Under the pieces are notes generated by a model. The model ran no database searches. It had not been told where the DNA came from and saw only the letters and a list, made by a program, of their open reading frames with translations. Positions 1 to 6,674 of a DNA stretch of 30,306 nt are shown here, in pieces. This stretch comes from an uncultured Eubacteriales bacterium. Its GTDB lineage: Bacteria; Bacillota; Clostridia; Oscillospirales; Butyricicoccaceae. A program made the translations under genes and the position numbers. Positions within the stretch are counted from its first letter, which is position 1; every line of letters starts with the position of its first letter. The stretch is from assembly GCA_910579575.1 (NCBI GenBank), contig CAJTUM010000023.1, positions 1 through 30,306 of the forward strand, in the 5' to 3' direction.

Positions 1-597
1 GCCGCCGGCATGAGCGGTAACGCCATGGAAATGGAAAATCGCGCTGTTCAGGCCGGTCATGGTGCCGATTGTAACCATGTTGGCGGAGGAGCCATGCCAG
101 GAAAAAGCCACGTCCAAATCGGTAAAAGCGCCGTTGCGGGCCATAAATGCCTTGCCAGTTAGCACTTCTTCTGCCGGGCAGCCAAAGAAGACCACAGTGC
201 CTTCTTTTCCGGTGGCCTCCAGCTCGGCCTTCATGCCCAGAGCGGCGCCGACGCAAGCTACGCCCAGCAGATTGTGGCCGCAGCCCTGACCAGGAGCGCC
301 GGAGCAAACAGGCTCTTTCTCTGTGCTCACCTTCTGGCTCAGGCCGGGCAGAGCGTCATATTCGCCCAGGAAACCCACAACGGGATGGCCCTTGCCCCAA
401 GTGGCCTTGATGGCGGTAGGCAGACCGGCATAGCCCACCTCGACCTCAAAACCGTTTTGGCGCAGCAAGTCGGCCGTCCACTGGCAGGCGTTTACTTCAT
501 TGAAAGCGGTTTCAGGGTTGTCCCAGATTTTTTTGGCCAGGTCCTCCAGCGCCTGGGCGTTTTGGTCCACGGCCTTCATGGCGATTGTGTCAATCAT
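1..597 (-). CDS. M20-family amidohydrolase (AbgB-like), N-terminal 199 residues
   Basis: Reading leftward from ATG at 597 gives an open frame that runs off the left edge, so only the first 199 residues are present. The start follows AGGAGAG with 7-8 bases spacing. Seen: GFLGEYDALPG (residues 75-85), GCGHN (105-109) and PAEE (141-144), which fit the di-metal site of M20 peptidases/amidohydrolases, with Asp81, His108 and Glu143/144 as probable ligands; H168 lies in FSWHGS. The last residues, VTAHAGG, begin the small lid domain that M20D members insert in the catalytic domain. The family hydrolyses N-acyl or p-aminobenzoyl-glutamate-type amides in the cytoplasm; the close match of spacing to AbgB is from memory of the family, and the substrate cannot be read from this half. 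It is transcribed alone from its own promoter at 727-756. Confidence 0.88.
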   Translation of the reverse strand, partial: MIDTIAMKAVDQNAQALEDLAKKIWDNPETAFNEVNACQWTADLLRQNGFEVEVGYAGLPTAIKATWGKGHPVVGFLGEYDALPGLSQKVSTEKEPVCSGAPGQGCGHNLLGVACVGAALGMKAELEATGKEGTVVFFGCPAEEVLTGKAFMARNGAFTDLDVAFSWHGSSANMVTIGTMTGLNSAIFHFHGVTAHAGG

Positions 598-726
598 TGT
601 AATCTCTCCTTTTTCTTGGCCCCATCCGCTGAGGTTTCGCCAAATTGACGAAAATGGCGGCGGATTTTTATGCAAACTGCACAAAACAAAAGGGCGATAA
701 TGGTGAAAACGCACTATGATACACCA

Positions 727-756
727 ATCATACCCCAGTAAGCCCTGGTTTGTCAA
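727..756 (-). promoter_or_regulatory. Sigma-A-type promoter of the M20 gene
   Basis: On the minus strand TTGACA (756-751) and TATGAT (732-727) are separated by 18 bases, 130 bases upstream of the M20 start. The -10 is one arm of an 18-base inverted repeat at 715-732 (TATGAT, six bases, ATCATA), which could be an operator. The operator idea is inference. Confidence 0.65.
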
Positions 757-797
757 TCGGATAATCGAATAAAGCGACTGGGAGAGCCCCGGCAGGA

Positions 798-2084
798 TTA
801 AAGTCCTCTGGTTGCCGCCGCCGGTTTTGTTTTGTTGGCGGAGAGGGCCAATAAATCGATGGACAAGCGGCATTGTCCTCCTTGGCCGTCGGGCAGCTCG
901 ATATCCATCGTCAATTCAACGCAGTTGCTCAGCTCGTCCATGGCAATCATATAGCGCTGGCCCGCCTGCCAGGTATGAGCCTGGTTTTGGCTGTCGAAAA
1001 AATGAACGCTGCGGCTAAAGCCGTCGGGATAAACCGCCCGGCCCGCAATGTGGATGTTCCAATCCTCTGGGCTTTGGTAACCTTCAGGCAAGGTGAAGGT
1101 CACGCCGCCCGCCTGATAGGAAAGCGATTGCTCCAGCTGTTCCAGCGCTTGCTGAGGCGGCGACTGCGTTTGCCGAGGACCTAAAAACAGGAGAGGCGCC
1201 GATAGAATCAACGCCGCGGCGGAGCAAAGTAGCGCCGAGGGGCGTTTTTGGGGCTGGCAAATCAACGCCTGCACCCGCAGCGTCAGCCAAGCCTTTTTCC
1301 CAGTCATGGCGGAGCCTCCCATCTGACGCTCCCCCTGTCGGTCCGCCAGGTCTGTCAGCGTTCGGCCATACTCCAAGCGCTTGTCAGAGCCCAGTTTGGC
1401 CAGAGCGCCTTCGTCGCAGGCCAGTTCGCCGTCCAATCGGGAAAGGGATAGGCAGAACCAAGCCAGAGGATTGTACCAGTGGAGAGCCAAGGCCAACCCC
1501 CTCAGCAGCGACCAAAGCGGGTCGCCATGGCGCCAGTGGGCCAGCTCGTGGGCCAAAACATAGAGTTTGTCTTTTTCTTCCAAGCCCAGGGGCAGATAGA
1601 CGGCGGGCCGGAACAGCCCCAACAAAAGAGGAGAAGCCAATGTTGGCGCTTCATAAAGGGGAAGAGGACAGCTTGATTCTTGTAAGGGCCGGCGAGAAGC
1701 GGTCAGACGGCTTTGGAAAAGCAGATTGCTGGCCAACAGGCAAAAAAGCGCGACGGCGACGCCCGCCGCCCACAGGACGGGAATCCAGGAGAAAAGGGCG
1801 GCGGATTCGGCTGGGGAAGGAGTTGGGGCGGCCCAGGTATGCAGGGAAGCCGGCCCTTCCAGCGCGGTTTTTGCAGAAGGGAGAGGGGAAAGCGGCGCCA
1901 GATTGGCGGCGGAAGCCGGGCTGGCGCCTGGGAAGAGGGGAACCAGCATCCGCAGCAGCGGCAAAAGCCACAAGACGTAACGGGTTCGAAAGGAAATCCG
2001 GTTTTTCGTCAGCCCTCGCAGCGCCAGCACGGCGGCCATAGCCAGAGTGGAAACCAAGGCCCAGCGAAGCAACACAATGGTCAT
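798..2084 (-). CDS. M56-family (BlaR1/MecR1-like) membrane metallopeptidase
   Basis: 428 residues. N-terminal membrane segments at about 4-22 and 36-52, another at about 98-120, then the M56 zinc signature HELAH (179-183) with a third acidic ligand candidate in DGELACDE (218-225), and a further hydrophobic segment near 285-302. In BlaR1/MecR1 the family member senses an external signal and cleaves the BlaI/MecI repressor. The outer C-terminal part here is only about 120 residues and shows no penicillin-binding SxxK/SxN/KTG set, so the signal is probably not a beta-lactam captured by a transpeptidase-like domain. The start overlaps the repressor stop by 4 bases (ATGA) and has GGAGGAGG 7 bases upstream, so the two genes are translationally coupled. 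Confidence 0.9.
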   Translation of the reverse strand: MTIVLLRWALVSTLAMAAVLALRGLTKNRISFRTRYVLWLLPLLRMLVPLFPGASPASAANLAPLSPLPSAKTALEGPASLHTWAAPTPSPAESAALFSWIPVLWAAGVAVALFCLLASNLLFQSRLTASRRPLQESSCPLPLYEAPTLASPLLLGLFRPAVYLPLGLEEKDKLYVLAHELAHWRHGDPLWSLLRGLALALHWYNPLAWFCLSLSRLDGELACDEGALAKLGSDKRLEYGRTLTDLADRQGERQMGGSAMTGKKAWLTLRVQALICQPQKRPSALLCSAAALILSAPLLFLGPRQTQSPPQQALEQLEQSLSYQAGGVTFTLPEGYQSPEDWNIHIAGRAVYPDGFSRSVHFFDSQNQAHTWQAGQRYMIAMDELSNCVELTMDIELPDGQGGQCRLSIDLLALSANKTKPAAATRGL

Positions 2085-2464
2085 TTTTCGGCCTCCTCCG
2101 CTTTGTCCAGCAGGTCCCGCAGCTGCTGGATTTGTTGGGAAGAAATGCTGCCCTGATCCAGCAGCGCGTTGACCATCAGGCTGACGCTCCCATGATACAC
2201 TCGGTCCAGAAATCGCTGGGTTTGCTTCAGAGCCGCTTGCGTTCGGTCCAGGCAGGGAGAATAAAACCGGGTTCGCCCCTGCTGCTGGCAGAGCAACAGA
2301 CCTTTAGCCTCCATGCGGGAAAGCATTGTCATAACGGTGCTTTTTGCCCAACCGGCCCGCTTCTCCAGATCCCGAACCAGCTCCATAGCCGTTCGAGGCG
2401 ACTGTTCCCACAGGGGCTCCATCGCCCGCCATTCTGCTTCTGTCAAATAGATGGCATGTTTCAT
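2081..2464 (-). CDS. BlaI/MecI-family transcriptional repressor
   Basis: 127 residues. An N-terminal winged helix includes LTEAEWRAMEPLWE (8-21) and the recognition-helix region WAKSTVMTMLSRMEAKGLL (39-57), both typical of BlaI/MecI (Penicillinase_R family). The C-terminal half is helical and would dimerise and carry the cleavage site. ATG at 2464 follows AAAGGAG with 8 bases spacing. It is first in an operon with the M56 peptidase. Two operator-like boxes at 2481-2495 and 2513-2527 straddle the promoter, so autorepression relieved by the peptidase is the likely circuit. The target set outside this operon is unknown. Confidence 0.92.
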   Translation of the reverse strand: MKHAIYLTEAEWRAMEPLWEQSPRTAMELVRDLEKRAGWAKSTVMTMLSRMEAKGLLLCQQQGRTRFYSPCLDRTQAALKQTQRFLDRVYHGSVSLMVNALLDQGSISSQQIQQLRDLLDKAEEAEK

Positions 2465-2480
2465 GAGACAATCTCCTTTG

Positions 2481-2495
2481 GTCTATTTTGTAGAC
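2481..2495. promoter_or_regulatory. Operator-like box 1 (GTCTA-N5-TAGAC)
   Basis: A perfect 15-base inverted repeat, GTCTATTTTGTAGAC, lies over the expected transcription start of the repressor operon. The outer bases differ from the classical BlaI/MecI TACA-type box, but position and symmetry fit a repressor site. Confidence 0.65.
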
Positions 2496-2497
2496 TA

Positions 2498-2526
2498 ATT
2501 ATATCGCGTGAGGTCTACAATGTCAA
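2498..2526 (-). promoter_or_regulatory. Consensus sigma-A promoter of the blaI-like/M56 operon
   Basis: Minus strand TTGACA (2526-2521), exactly 17 bases, TATAAT (2503-2498): a full consensus promoter 34 bases upstream of the repressor ATG. Such a strong promoter fits a gene pair held off by its own repressor. Confidence 0.88.
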
Positions 2527-2527
2527 C
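2513..2527. promoter_or_regulatory. Operator-like box 2 (GTCTA-N5-TCAAC)
   Basis: GTCTACAATGTCAAC repeats the left arm and 5-base spacer of box 1 and keeps the last two bases of the right arm; it covers the -35 hexamer. The box starts are 32 bases apart, about three helical turns, so both would sit on one DNA face. Confidence 0.55.
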
Positions 2528-2603
2528 TAAAAATTGAGAAGCGGATATTTGATAAAGAAAAGAAGTCTTCAGCAATAAAGGGGTTTCCTCGATTTTTGGT
2601 CTG

Positions 2604-2612
2604 TGATATAAT
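2604..2612 (+). promoter_or_regulatory. Extended -10 promoter of the AIPR gene
   Basis: TGATATAAT (extended -10, TGn plus TATAAT) lies 41 bases before the AIPR start; the -35 candidate TTTCCT (2584-2589, 17-base spacer) is poor. A very similar TGATATAAT is found at 6442-6450. Confidence 0.6.
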
Positions 2613-2652
2613 TAGAGCATAGAATAGAGAACAAAAAAACGGGGGTAACGAT

Positions 2653-4458
2653 ATGGAGCGGCAAAATTTTATTGCGGAGAGAGTGTACGCGTTTCAGCGG
2701 ACGCATCCTGAATTTTCGGCTTGGCAGAGTTACCGCGTCTTTACGGCAATGTGCGTCAAATATTTCTTTTTTCATGAGGCTGGAGCCAATTTTGATGCAG
2801 AAGAAGCTGCGGAATATCTGACGGATGGGAAAGGCGACGGCGGCATTGACGCGGTCTTCAACGACCCTGGCAGCGAAGATAACGACATGATTATCGTGCA
2901 GAGCAAATATTACGAAAATTCTCAGTTGACCGGGGCAGACGCGGCGGGAGAGCTTTATAAAATTTTAGAAACCATCAAATCGATCGATTCCCATCGGGTA
3001 GAGGGACTCAGCGAAAAGATGGTTTCCGCTTATCGAAACGCCAAGAGCCAGATGGGGGACAACGGGCAGATCCGCATTGTATTTTTTTCCTCCTATGAGC
3101 CGAAAAACAAACGAGAGCGCAATAAGATCGAAAAAAGCAATGAAGAAATTTTCCGTTCTTATGATTTGGAATTTTATTTCCGGGCGGATATCGAAGCCCA
3201 AGTGGAGATTGTGGATAGCGGCAAACTTTATGCGGATTATGGCGTTTTGCGCCTGGACCGCCGGGACAATTATTTGGAATATGAGGATTCGGCGATTGTG
3301 AATATTTCCGCCCAATCTTTGCAGGAATTGCAGAATTTGAAGCGAAACGGCCTGTTGGGTATGAACCTGCGGTTCTATGTGCGCCAAAAAGCGGTGGACG
3401 ACGGCATCGACAACACCATTCGCAAGGAGCCGGAAAATTTCTGGTATAAAAATAACGGAATTATCATAATCTGTGAGGATTATGAGATCGACGGAACAGT
3501 TTTGCGCCTGCGGAATTTCTCCATTATCAACGGCGGGCAGACCACCAACCGTATTGGGCGAATGGATATCGAGCGGGATTTTTTGCTGCAATGCAAGGTG
3601 GTGAAAATCAAAGGCGGCACGGCTGACGAAAAGGACCGATTTACGCATAACATTGCCGAGGCGTCCAACGCTCAGAAGGCTGTGAAAAAGGCGGATCTCA
3701 AATCCAATACGCCGGAGCAGCTGCGGCTGCGGGAGCGTTTGAGCGAAAAGGGCGTCTACTATATTACAAAAAAAGGGGATAAAATCCCCAAGAAATACAG
3801 CGAGCCGTATCAATATGCCACGTTGGAGCAGGTGGGAAAGTGGAGCTTGGCCGCCGTTTTGCAGATGCCCGGTTCTGCCAGAAGCAACCTCCAGCGGATG
3901 TATCAGGACGAATATTATTACCCAATTTTTGCGCAGAACGCCAAAGCGGGCGTGATCGCCGATTTGCTGAAGATTTCTTGGTATTACGATCAATTCGTCA
4001 AGGACAATCTCAAAGATCGGGGCTATGACGAGCGAACGACGCTGCCCATGATGAAAAATGGGAAAACATTTCAGTTGGCCTGCGTCGCCTTTTTGTGCAA
4101 AATTTCCTATGGCGTCTTTTCTTATGACACCGTCGCCAGTTTGATCGGAAACGCCGACGAGCTCAAGTCGGTTTTGCGCCAGATGGGGCAGATGGAGCGG
4201 TTGATTTCTTGCAAAACGGCGGAAGAGCAGGACTTGTTTTTTACGATTTTTGACGCGGTAGGCAACGAAGCGTTGGGCTATTGCTTTGAAAACGCGCTGG
4301 AACGAGCGGAACAAGAGCAGCGGACGTTGGCTCCTTCTGATTACTTAAAATCAGACGCCAATTATTACAAGGACGTGGTCAAACGGTTGTGGAACAGATA
4401 TCGCTCCAATGAAGAGCTTCGCAAGGCCGTCAAGCGCCTTTGCGGCCAGAGCGACTGA
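2653..4458 (+). CDS. AIPR-family (abortive phage infection) protein with N-terminal endonuclease-like fold
   Basis: 601 residues. The middle carries the AIPR hallmarks FWYKNNGI (263-270) and NGGQTTN (293-299). The N-terminal region has GKGDGGIDAVF (59-69) followed by IVQSKYY (81-87): an Asp66...Gln83-x-Lys85 pattern that fits a Mrr/PD-(D/E)xK-like nuclease core. The family includes phage abortive-infection proteins and occurs as single genes or with restriction-modification systems; no methylase, kinase or toxin-antitoxin partner is adjacent. ATG at 2653 has a modest site, GGGGG, 6-8 bases upstream. The gene is visibly AT-richer than its neighbours (many AAA, TTT, TAT codons), which suggests transfer. 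It is followed after 14 bases by a membrane protein gene on the same transcript. Nuclease activity and phage defence are inference from family. Confidence 0.85.
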   Translation: MERQNFIAERVYAFQRTHPEFSAWQSYRVFTAMCVKYFFFHEAGANFDAEEAAEYLTDGKGDGGIDAVFNDPGSEDNDMIIVQSKYYENSQLTGADAAGELYKILETIKSIDSHRVEGLSEKMVSAYRNAKSQMGDNGQIRIVFFSSYEPKNKRERNKIEKSNEEIFRSYDLEFYFRADIEAQVEIVDSGKLYADYGVLRLDRRDNYLEYEDSAIVNISAQSLQELQNLKRNGLLGMNLRFYVRQKAVDDGIDNTIRKEPENFWYKNNGIIIICEDYEIDGTVLRLRNFSIINGGQTTNRIGRMDIERDFLLQCKVVKIKGGTADEKDRFTHNIAEASNAQKAVKKADLKSNTPEQLRLRERLSEKGVYYITKKGDKIPKKYSEPYQYATLEQVGKWSLAAVLQMPGSARSNLQRMYQDEYYYPIFAQNAKAGVIADLLKISWYYDQFVKDNLKDRGYDERTTLPMMKNGKTFQLACVAFLCKISYGVFSYDTVASLIGNADELKSVLRQMGQMERLISCKTAEEQDLFFTIFDAVGNEALGYCFENALERAEQEQRTLAPSDYLKSDANYYKDVVKRLWNRYRSNEELRKAVKRLCGQSD

Positions 4459-4472
4459 TAGGGGGAAGCGGC

Positions 4473-5207
4473 ATGAAACGCAAATGGAGAAGCGCTTTTT
4501 GGACGGCGCTGGTTATATTCGCGCTTTTCTGCCCAGGCTGGGCTTGGGCGGCGCCTTCGGACGCGCTGTTAGAGGAGGAACAGCTGGAATTTGACCAGAT
4601 GTACGCCAAGCTGGAGGGGCTGACGCCGGAGGAGCTGCTGGCGGATCTGGAGAGAGCCTGTCAGCTGCTGGATCAGAGCGGTTGGGAAGACAAGGACAAC
4701 GCTTTGATTCCTTGGGGAGCGGCTATGGCGGAGCGCATCGACGAATTGACTGAGGAGCAGCTGGCGGACGTTATTTTGAACCCGGAGAAGGACCTCTATT
4801 TTAGGGGCGCCGTCGTGCAGCTGCGGGAACTGCGGCAGGACGCGGCCCAGGCGGATCCTCGGCTTTATCAGCTGCTGGAAGATGAAGAGGCGCCGGAGTA
4901 TCTGCGCACGACCCTTATGCTCCATTTGGATTTTGACGGGCCGGAGCGTCAAGAATTGCTGGAGAGACTGGCGGCGGGGCAGGATGTCTTGGCGGTTTAC
5001 GCTCAAAAAAAGCTGGATTGGGACAGCCGGGAAACGGCCTATCAAAGCCGGCTTCGGGCGGATAAAGCGCCGAAAGAAGCGCAGTCTCCGGGTCGAACCC
5101 CGTTGTGGGGTCTTTTGGCGGTTGGCGTTGGAGCGCTGACGGCGGTCTGGGCGTTTCGCCGCTTGGGCGGCCGACTTTTCCAAGAATTAGAGGAAGAAAC
5201 GCTGTGA
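4473..5207 (+). CDS. Secreted, C-terminally membrane-anchored helical protein of unknown function
   Basis: 244 residues from ATG at 4473, chosen because AGGGGGA lies just upstream and the protein then opens with a clean signal peptide (residues 1-25, ending AWA-AP). The mature part is acidic, rich in Leu/Glu, with short helical pairs resembling HEAT-like repeats (about 50-170), followed by a linker and one membrane segment near 210-228 with a short Arg-containing cytoplasmic tail. I do not recognise the family. It lies 14 bases after the AIPR stop and shares its terminator at 5250-5288, so the two are probably co-transcribed. Its base use matches the host rather than the AIPR gene, so the functional link is unproven. 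Confidence 0.75.
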   Translation: MKRKWRSAFWTALVIFALFCPGWAWAAPSDALLEEEQLEFDQMYAKLEGLTPEELLADLERACQLLDQSGWEDKDNALIPWGAAMAERIDELTEEQLADVILNPEKDLYFRGAVVQLRELRQDAAQADPRLYQLLEDEEAPEYLRTTLMLHLDFDGPERQELLERLAAGQDVLAVYAQKKLDWDSRETAYQSRLRADKAPKEAQSPGRTPLWGLLAVGVGALTAVWAFRRLGGRLFQELEEETL

Positions 5208-5249
5208 CCTTTTGCCAGAGGCCTGGAAGCGAAGAGAGACGAATGCTGA

Positions 5250-5288
5250 AAACAGCCGGATCGGTCAAACCGATTCCGGCTGTTTTTT
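5250..5288 (+). terminator. Rho-independent terminator
   Basis: ACAGCCGG/CCGGCTGT outer stem (5252-5259, 5275-5282) and TCGGT/ACCGA inner stem, followed by a T run at 5281-5288. It ends the AIPR plus membrane protein unit. Confidence 0.85.
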
Positions 5289-5312
5289 TGCGGCAGAGAA
5301 GCCGAGAGTAGG

Positions 5313-5810
5313 TCACTCTGCGTTGACGTAATCCACGTGCAGAAAGCGCATTTGTTCGGCGTCGTATGTATTGAGCCGGCGCATGAATGAATCCATGCTG
5401 TGGGTAATGATGAAAATATTGTTTATCGAAGGGAAAAAGCCAGTGCGGGCCACGAAAAGGGAGTGATAAAAGCTGCCGTCCGCCCGGCCCAGCTGCACGA
5501 CGTCGCCAGGCCTTAGGTGGGAAACGGGAACTTCCGTCATATGAGGCCCCAACCCTTCGTTGCCGACCATAAAGTTATAGAAATATTCCACCCCGGCCCA
5601 AGAGGGGGAGCGGTCGTCTGCGCTGATATAATACCAGCCAAAGGTGGGGGTGTAATTCATGACGCCGCTGCCGGCATAGACGCATTGGGAGACGAAATTG
5701 GTGCAGTCTCCTCCCAAATCGCTGAAATCATAATATTTCGGGTTTCGCCCCCGGCCCCAGCGCCGCGCATACGCCAGGGCTGCAGTTCTGTTGTATGGTT
5801 TTTGAAACAT
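5313..5810 (-). CDS. Amidase-6-type (amidase domain, PF12671-like) protein
   Basis: 165 residues from ATG at 5810 (7 bases from AGGAGG; an in-frame TTG at 5813 is too close to that site). Seen: RTAALAYARRW near the N terminus, GGDCTNFVSQCVYAG (33-47) with the expected catalytic Cys36, a Trp-rich middle, RPGDVVQLG, and YHSLFVA with a candidate catalytic His. These are the features of the putative amidase domain found in Firmicutes surface or spore-related proteins with a papain-like NlpC/P60-type fold. There is no signal peptide, so it acts in the cytoplasm (perhaps mother cell) or is exported otherwise. Substrate unknown. Confidence 0.88.
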   Translation of the reverse strand: MFQKPYNRTAALAYARRWGRGRNPKYYDFSDLGGDCTNFVSQCVYAGSGVMNYTPTFGWYYISADDRSPSWAGVEYFYNFMVGNEGLGPHMTEVPVSHLRPGDVVQLGRADGSFYHSLFVARTGFFPSINNIFIITHSMDSFMRRLNTYDAEQMRFLHVDYVNAE

Positions 5811-5826
5811 CAAAAAGCCTCCTTTT

Positions 5827-5862
5827 CCCCATAAAATCTTTGGATTTTGCGGGGATTTTTTT
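5827..5862 (+). terminator. Rightward terminator-like hairpin upstream of the amidase gene
   Basis: CCCC and AAAATC (5827-5838) pair with GATTTT and GGGG (5843-5854), followed by seven T (5856-5862). No rightward gene ends here; it would stop rightward transcripts that have crossed the amidase gene antisense. Confidence 0.5.
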
Positions 5863-5883
5863 GGTTGGATCGATTTCCGGCCG

Positions 5884-5900
5884 GCGAATCGTCGATTCGC
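5884..5900. repeat. Perfect hairpin palindrome
   Basis: GCGAATCG, T, CGATTCGC: 8-base arms around one base, in the spacer between the divergent amidase and DUF454 genes. A second inverted repeat, CATTCTATGC (5938-5947) with GCATAGAATG (5972-5981), follows. No family assigned; either may be a regulator site. Confidence 0.45.
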
Positions 5901-6033
5901 CTCGCCGGCAATAGCCGCCGCGCCGCACGACTCTTTTCATTCTATGCAGGCAAGCGGCGGCTGGCCCCGGCGCATAGAATGGAGAGAATAGGCGGGCTCG
6001 CTCAAGGGCGCCGCCGGAAGGAGGATTAGGAGA

Positions 6034-6444
6034 GTGAAAAAAGTCTTGAAAGCGCTGTATCTGGGCCTGGGGCTGCTTTGCTTTGGTTTGGGGGCTTTGG
6101 GAGCCGCGCTACCCATTTTGCCCACAACCCCCTTTTTGCTGTTGGCCTCGTTCTTTTTTGCCAAAGGCTCCGACCGGTTTCACGCTTGGTTTCGGGGAAC
6201 AGGGTTGTATCGACGGTATTTGGAGAATTTTGTTCGGACAAAAAGCATGACGGCTCGAAGCAAAGCCTTGTTGCTGGGCTCGGTGAGCCTGATACTGCTC
6301 GTCCCTTTTTGCTTGACGGAAAATCTCTGGGCTCGCGGAGGCATTGCCGCCGTCATAGCGCTGAAATACTATTATTTTCTGTTCCATATCAAAACGGCCC
6401 CGCCCGCCGGCAAAAAGGGCGTTCCATCTATCCGCAATTCATGA
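6034..6444 (+). CDS. DUF454 (YbaN-like) small inner membrane protein
   Basis: 136 residues, GTG start at 6034 preceded by AAGGAGG (6018-6024). The first helix runs to the family signature GALPxLPTTPFLLLASFFFA-like stretch (about 23-42), followed by RFHxW and a loop ending in the second membrane pair (about 82-116). DUF454 proteins are small, four-helix-like membrane proteins of unknown function widespread in bacteria. The gene appears to stand alone; the next gene starts 230 bases later. Confidence 0.9.
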   Translation: MKKVLKALYLGLGLLCFGLGALGAALPILPTTPFLLLASFFFAKGSDRFHAWFRGTGLYRRYLENFVRTKSMTARSKALLLGSVSLILLVPFCLTENLWARGGIAAVIALKYYYFLFHIKTAPPAGKKGVPSIRNS

Positions 6445-6450
6445 TATAAT
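6442..6450 (+). promoter_or_regulatory. Possible extended -10 promoter for the acetamidase operon
   Basis: TGATATAAT overlaps the DUF454 stop codon (TGA at 6442-6444). The -35 position is poor (TTCCAT, 6422-6427), so it would rely on the extended -10. Same core as at 2604-2612. It would give the operon a leader of about 215 bases. Confidence 0.45.
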
Positions 6451-6514
6451 GATCCCATAGACGCGGCGGTCGTACAACAAGGCTTGGCGCCAACGGTTTT
6501 TGCACGAAGACGAA

Positions 6515-6613
6515 ATGAACCAGGCGGCGCCGCAGGGAAGCTGGAAAAGCGACAGCCCAGGTCGGCGTCGGAAGTCTTGGAAGACCCCGATTGATTGGAT
6601 TGCGAAGACATAA
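6515..6613 (+). CDS. Possible small basic protein (32 residues), uncertain
   Basis: ATG at 6515 to TAA at 6613 encodes a basic, Trp-containing peptide ending KTPIDWIAKT. The frame stays open upstream to a TAG at 6458-6460 and third positions are GC-rich, as in coding regions here. There is no ribosome site before the ATG, and no start before TTG at 6500, which argues against it. It may instead be part of an untranslated leader. Confidence 0.2.
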   Translation: MNQAAPQGSWKSDSPGRRRKSWKTPIDWIAKT

Positions 6614-6654
6614 AAAAAGCCGGCGAGGCTCCCAAAAGGTTAGGCCTCGCCGGC
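6612..6654 (-). terminator. Leftward terminator hairpin in the acetamidase leader
   Basis: GCCGGCGAGGC (6619-6629) pairs perfectly with GCCTCGCCGGC (6644-6654); the T run is on the minus strand (A7 at 6612-6618). It cannot terminate the rightward operon, but would stop leftward antisense transcripts. It ends 6 bases before the AAGGGGA ribosome site of the next gene. Confidence 0.6.
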
Positions 6655-6674
6655 AGTGAAAAGGGGATATCGCA

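Noticed and set aside
2965..4314. Leftward 449-codon frame opposite the AIPR gene
   Set aside because: Antisense shadow: AIPR motifs on the plus strand are clear and the leftward frame has no recognisable domain.
6451..6660. 6S RNA, SRP RNA or guanidine-type riboswitch before the acetamidase gene
   Set aside because: I could not match conserved elements of any of these families; only palindromes and the hairpin are visible.
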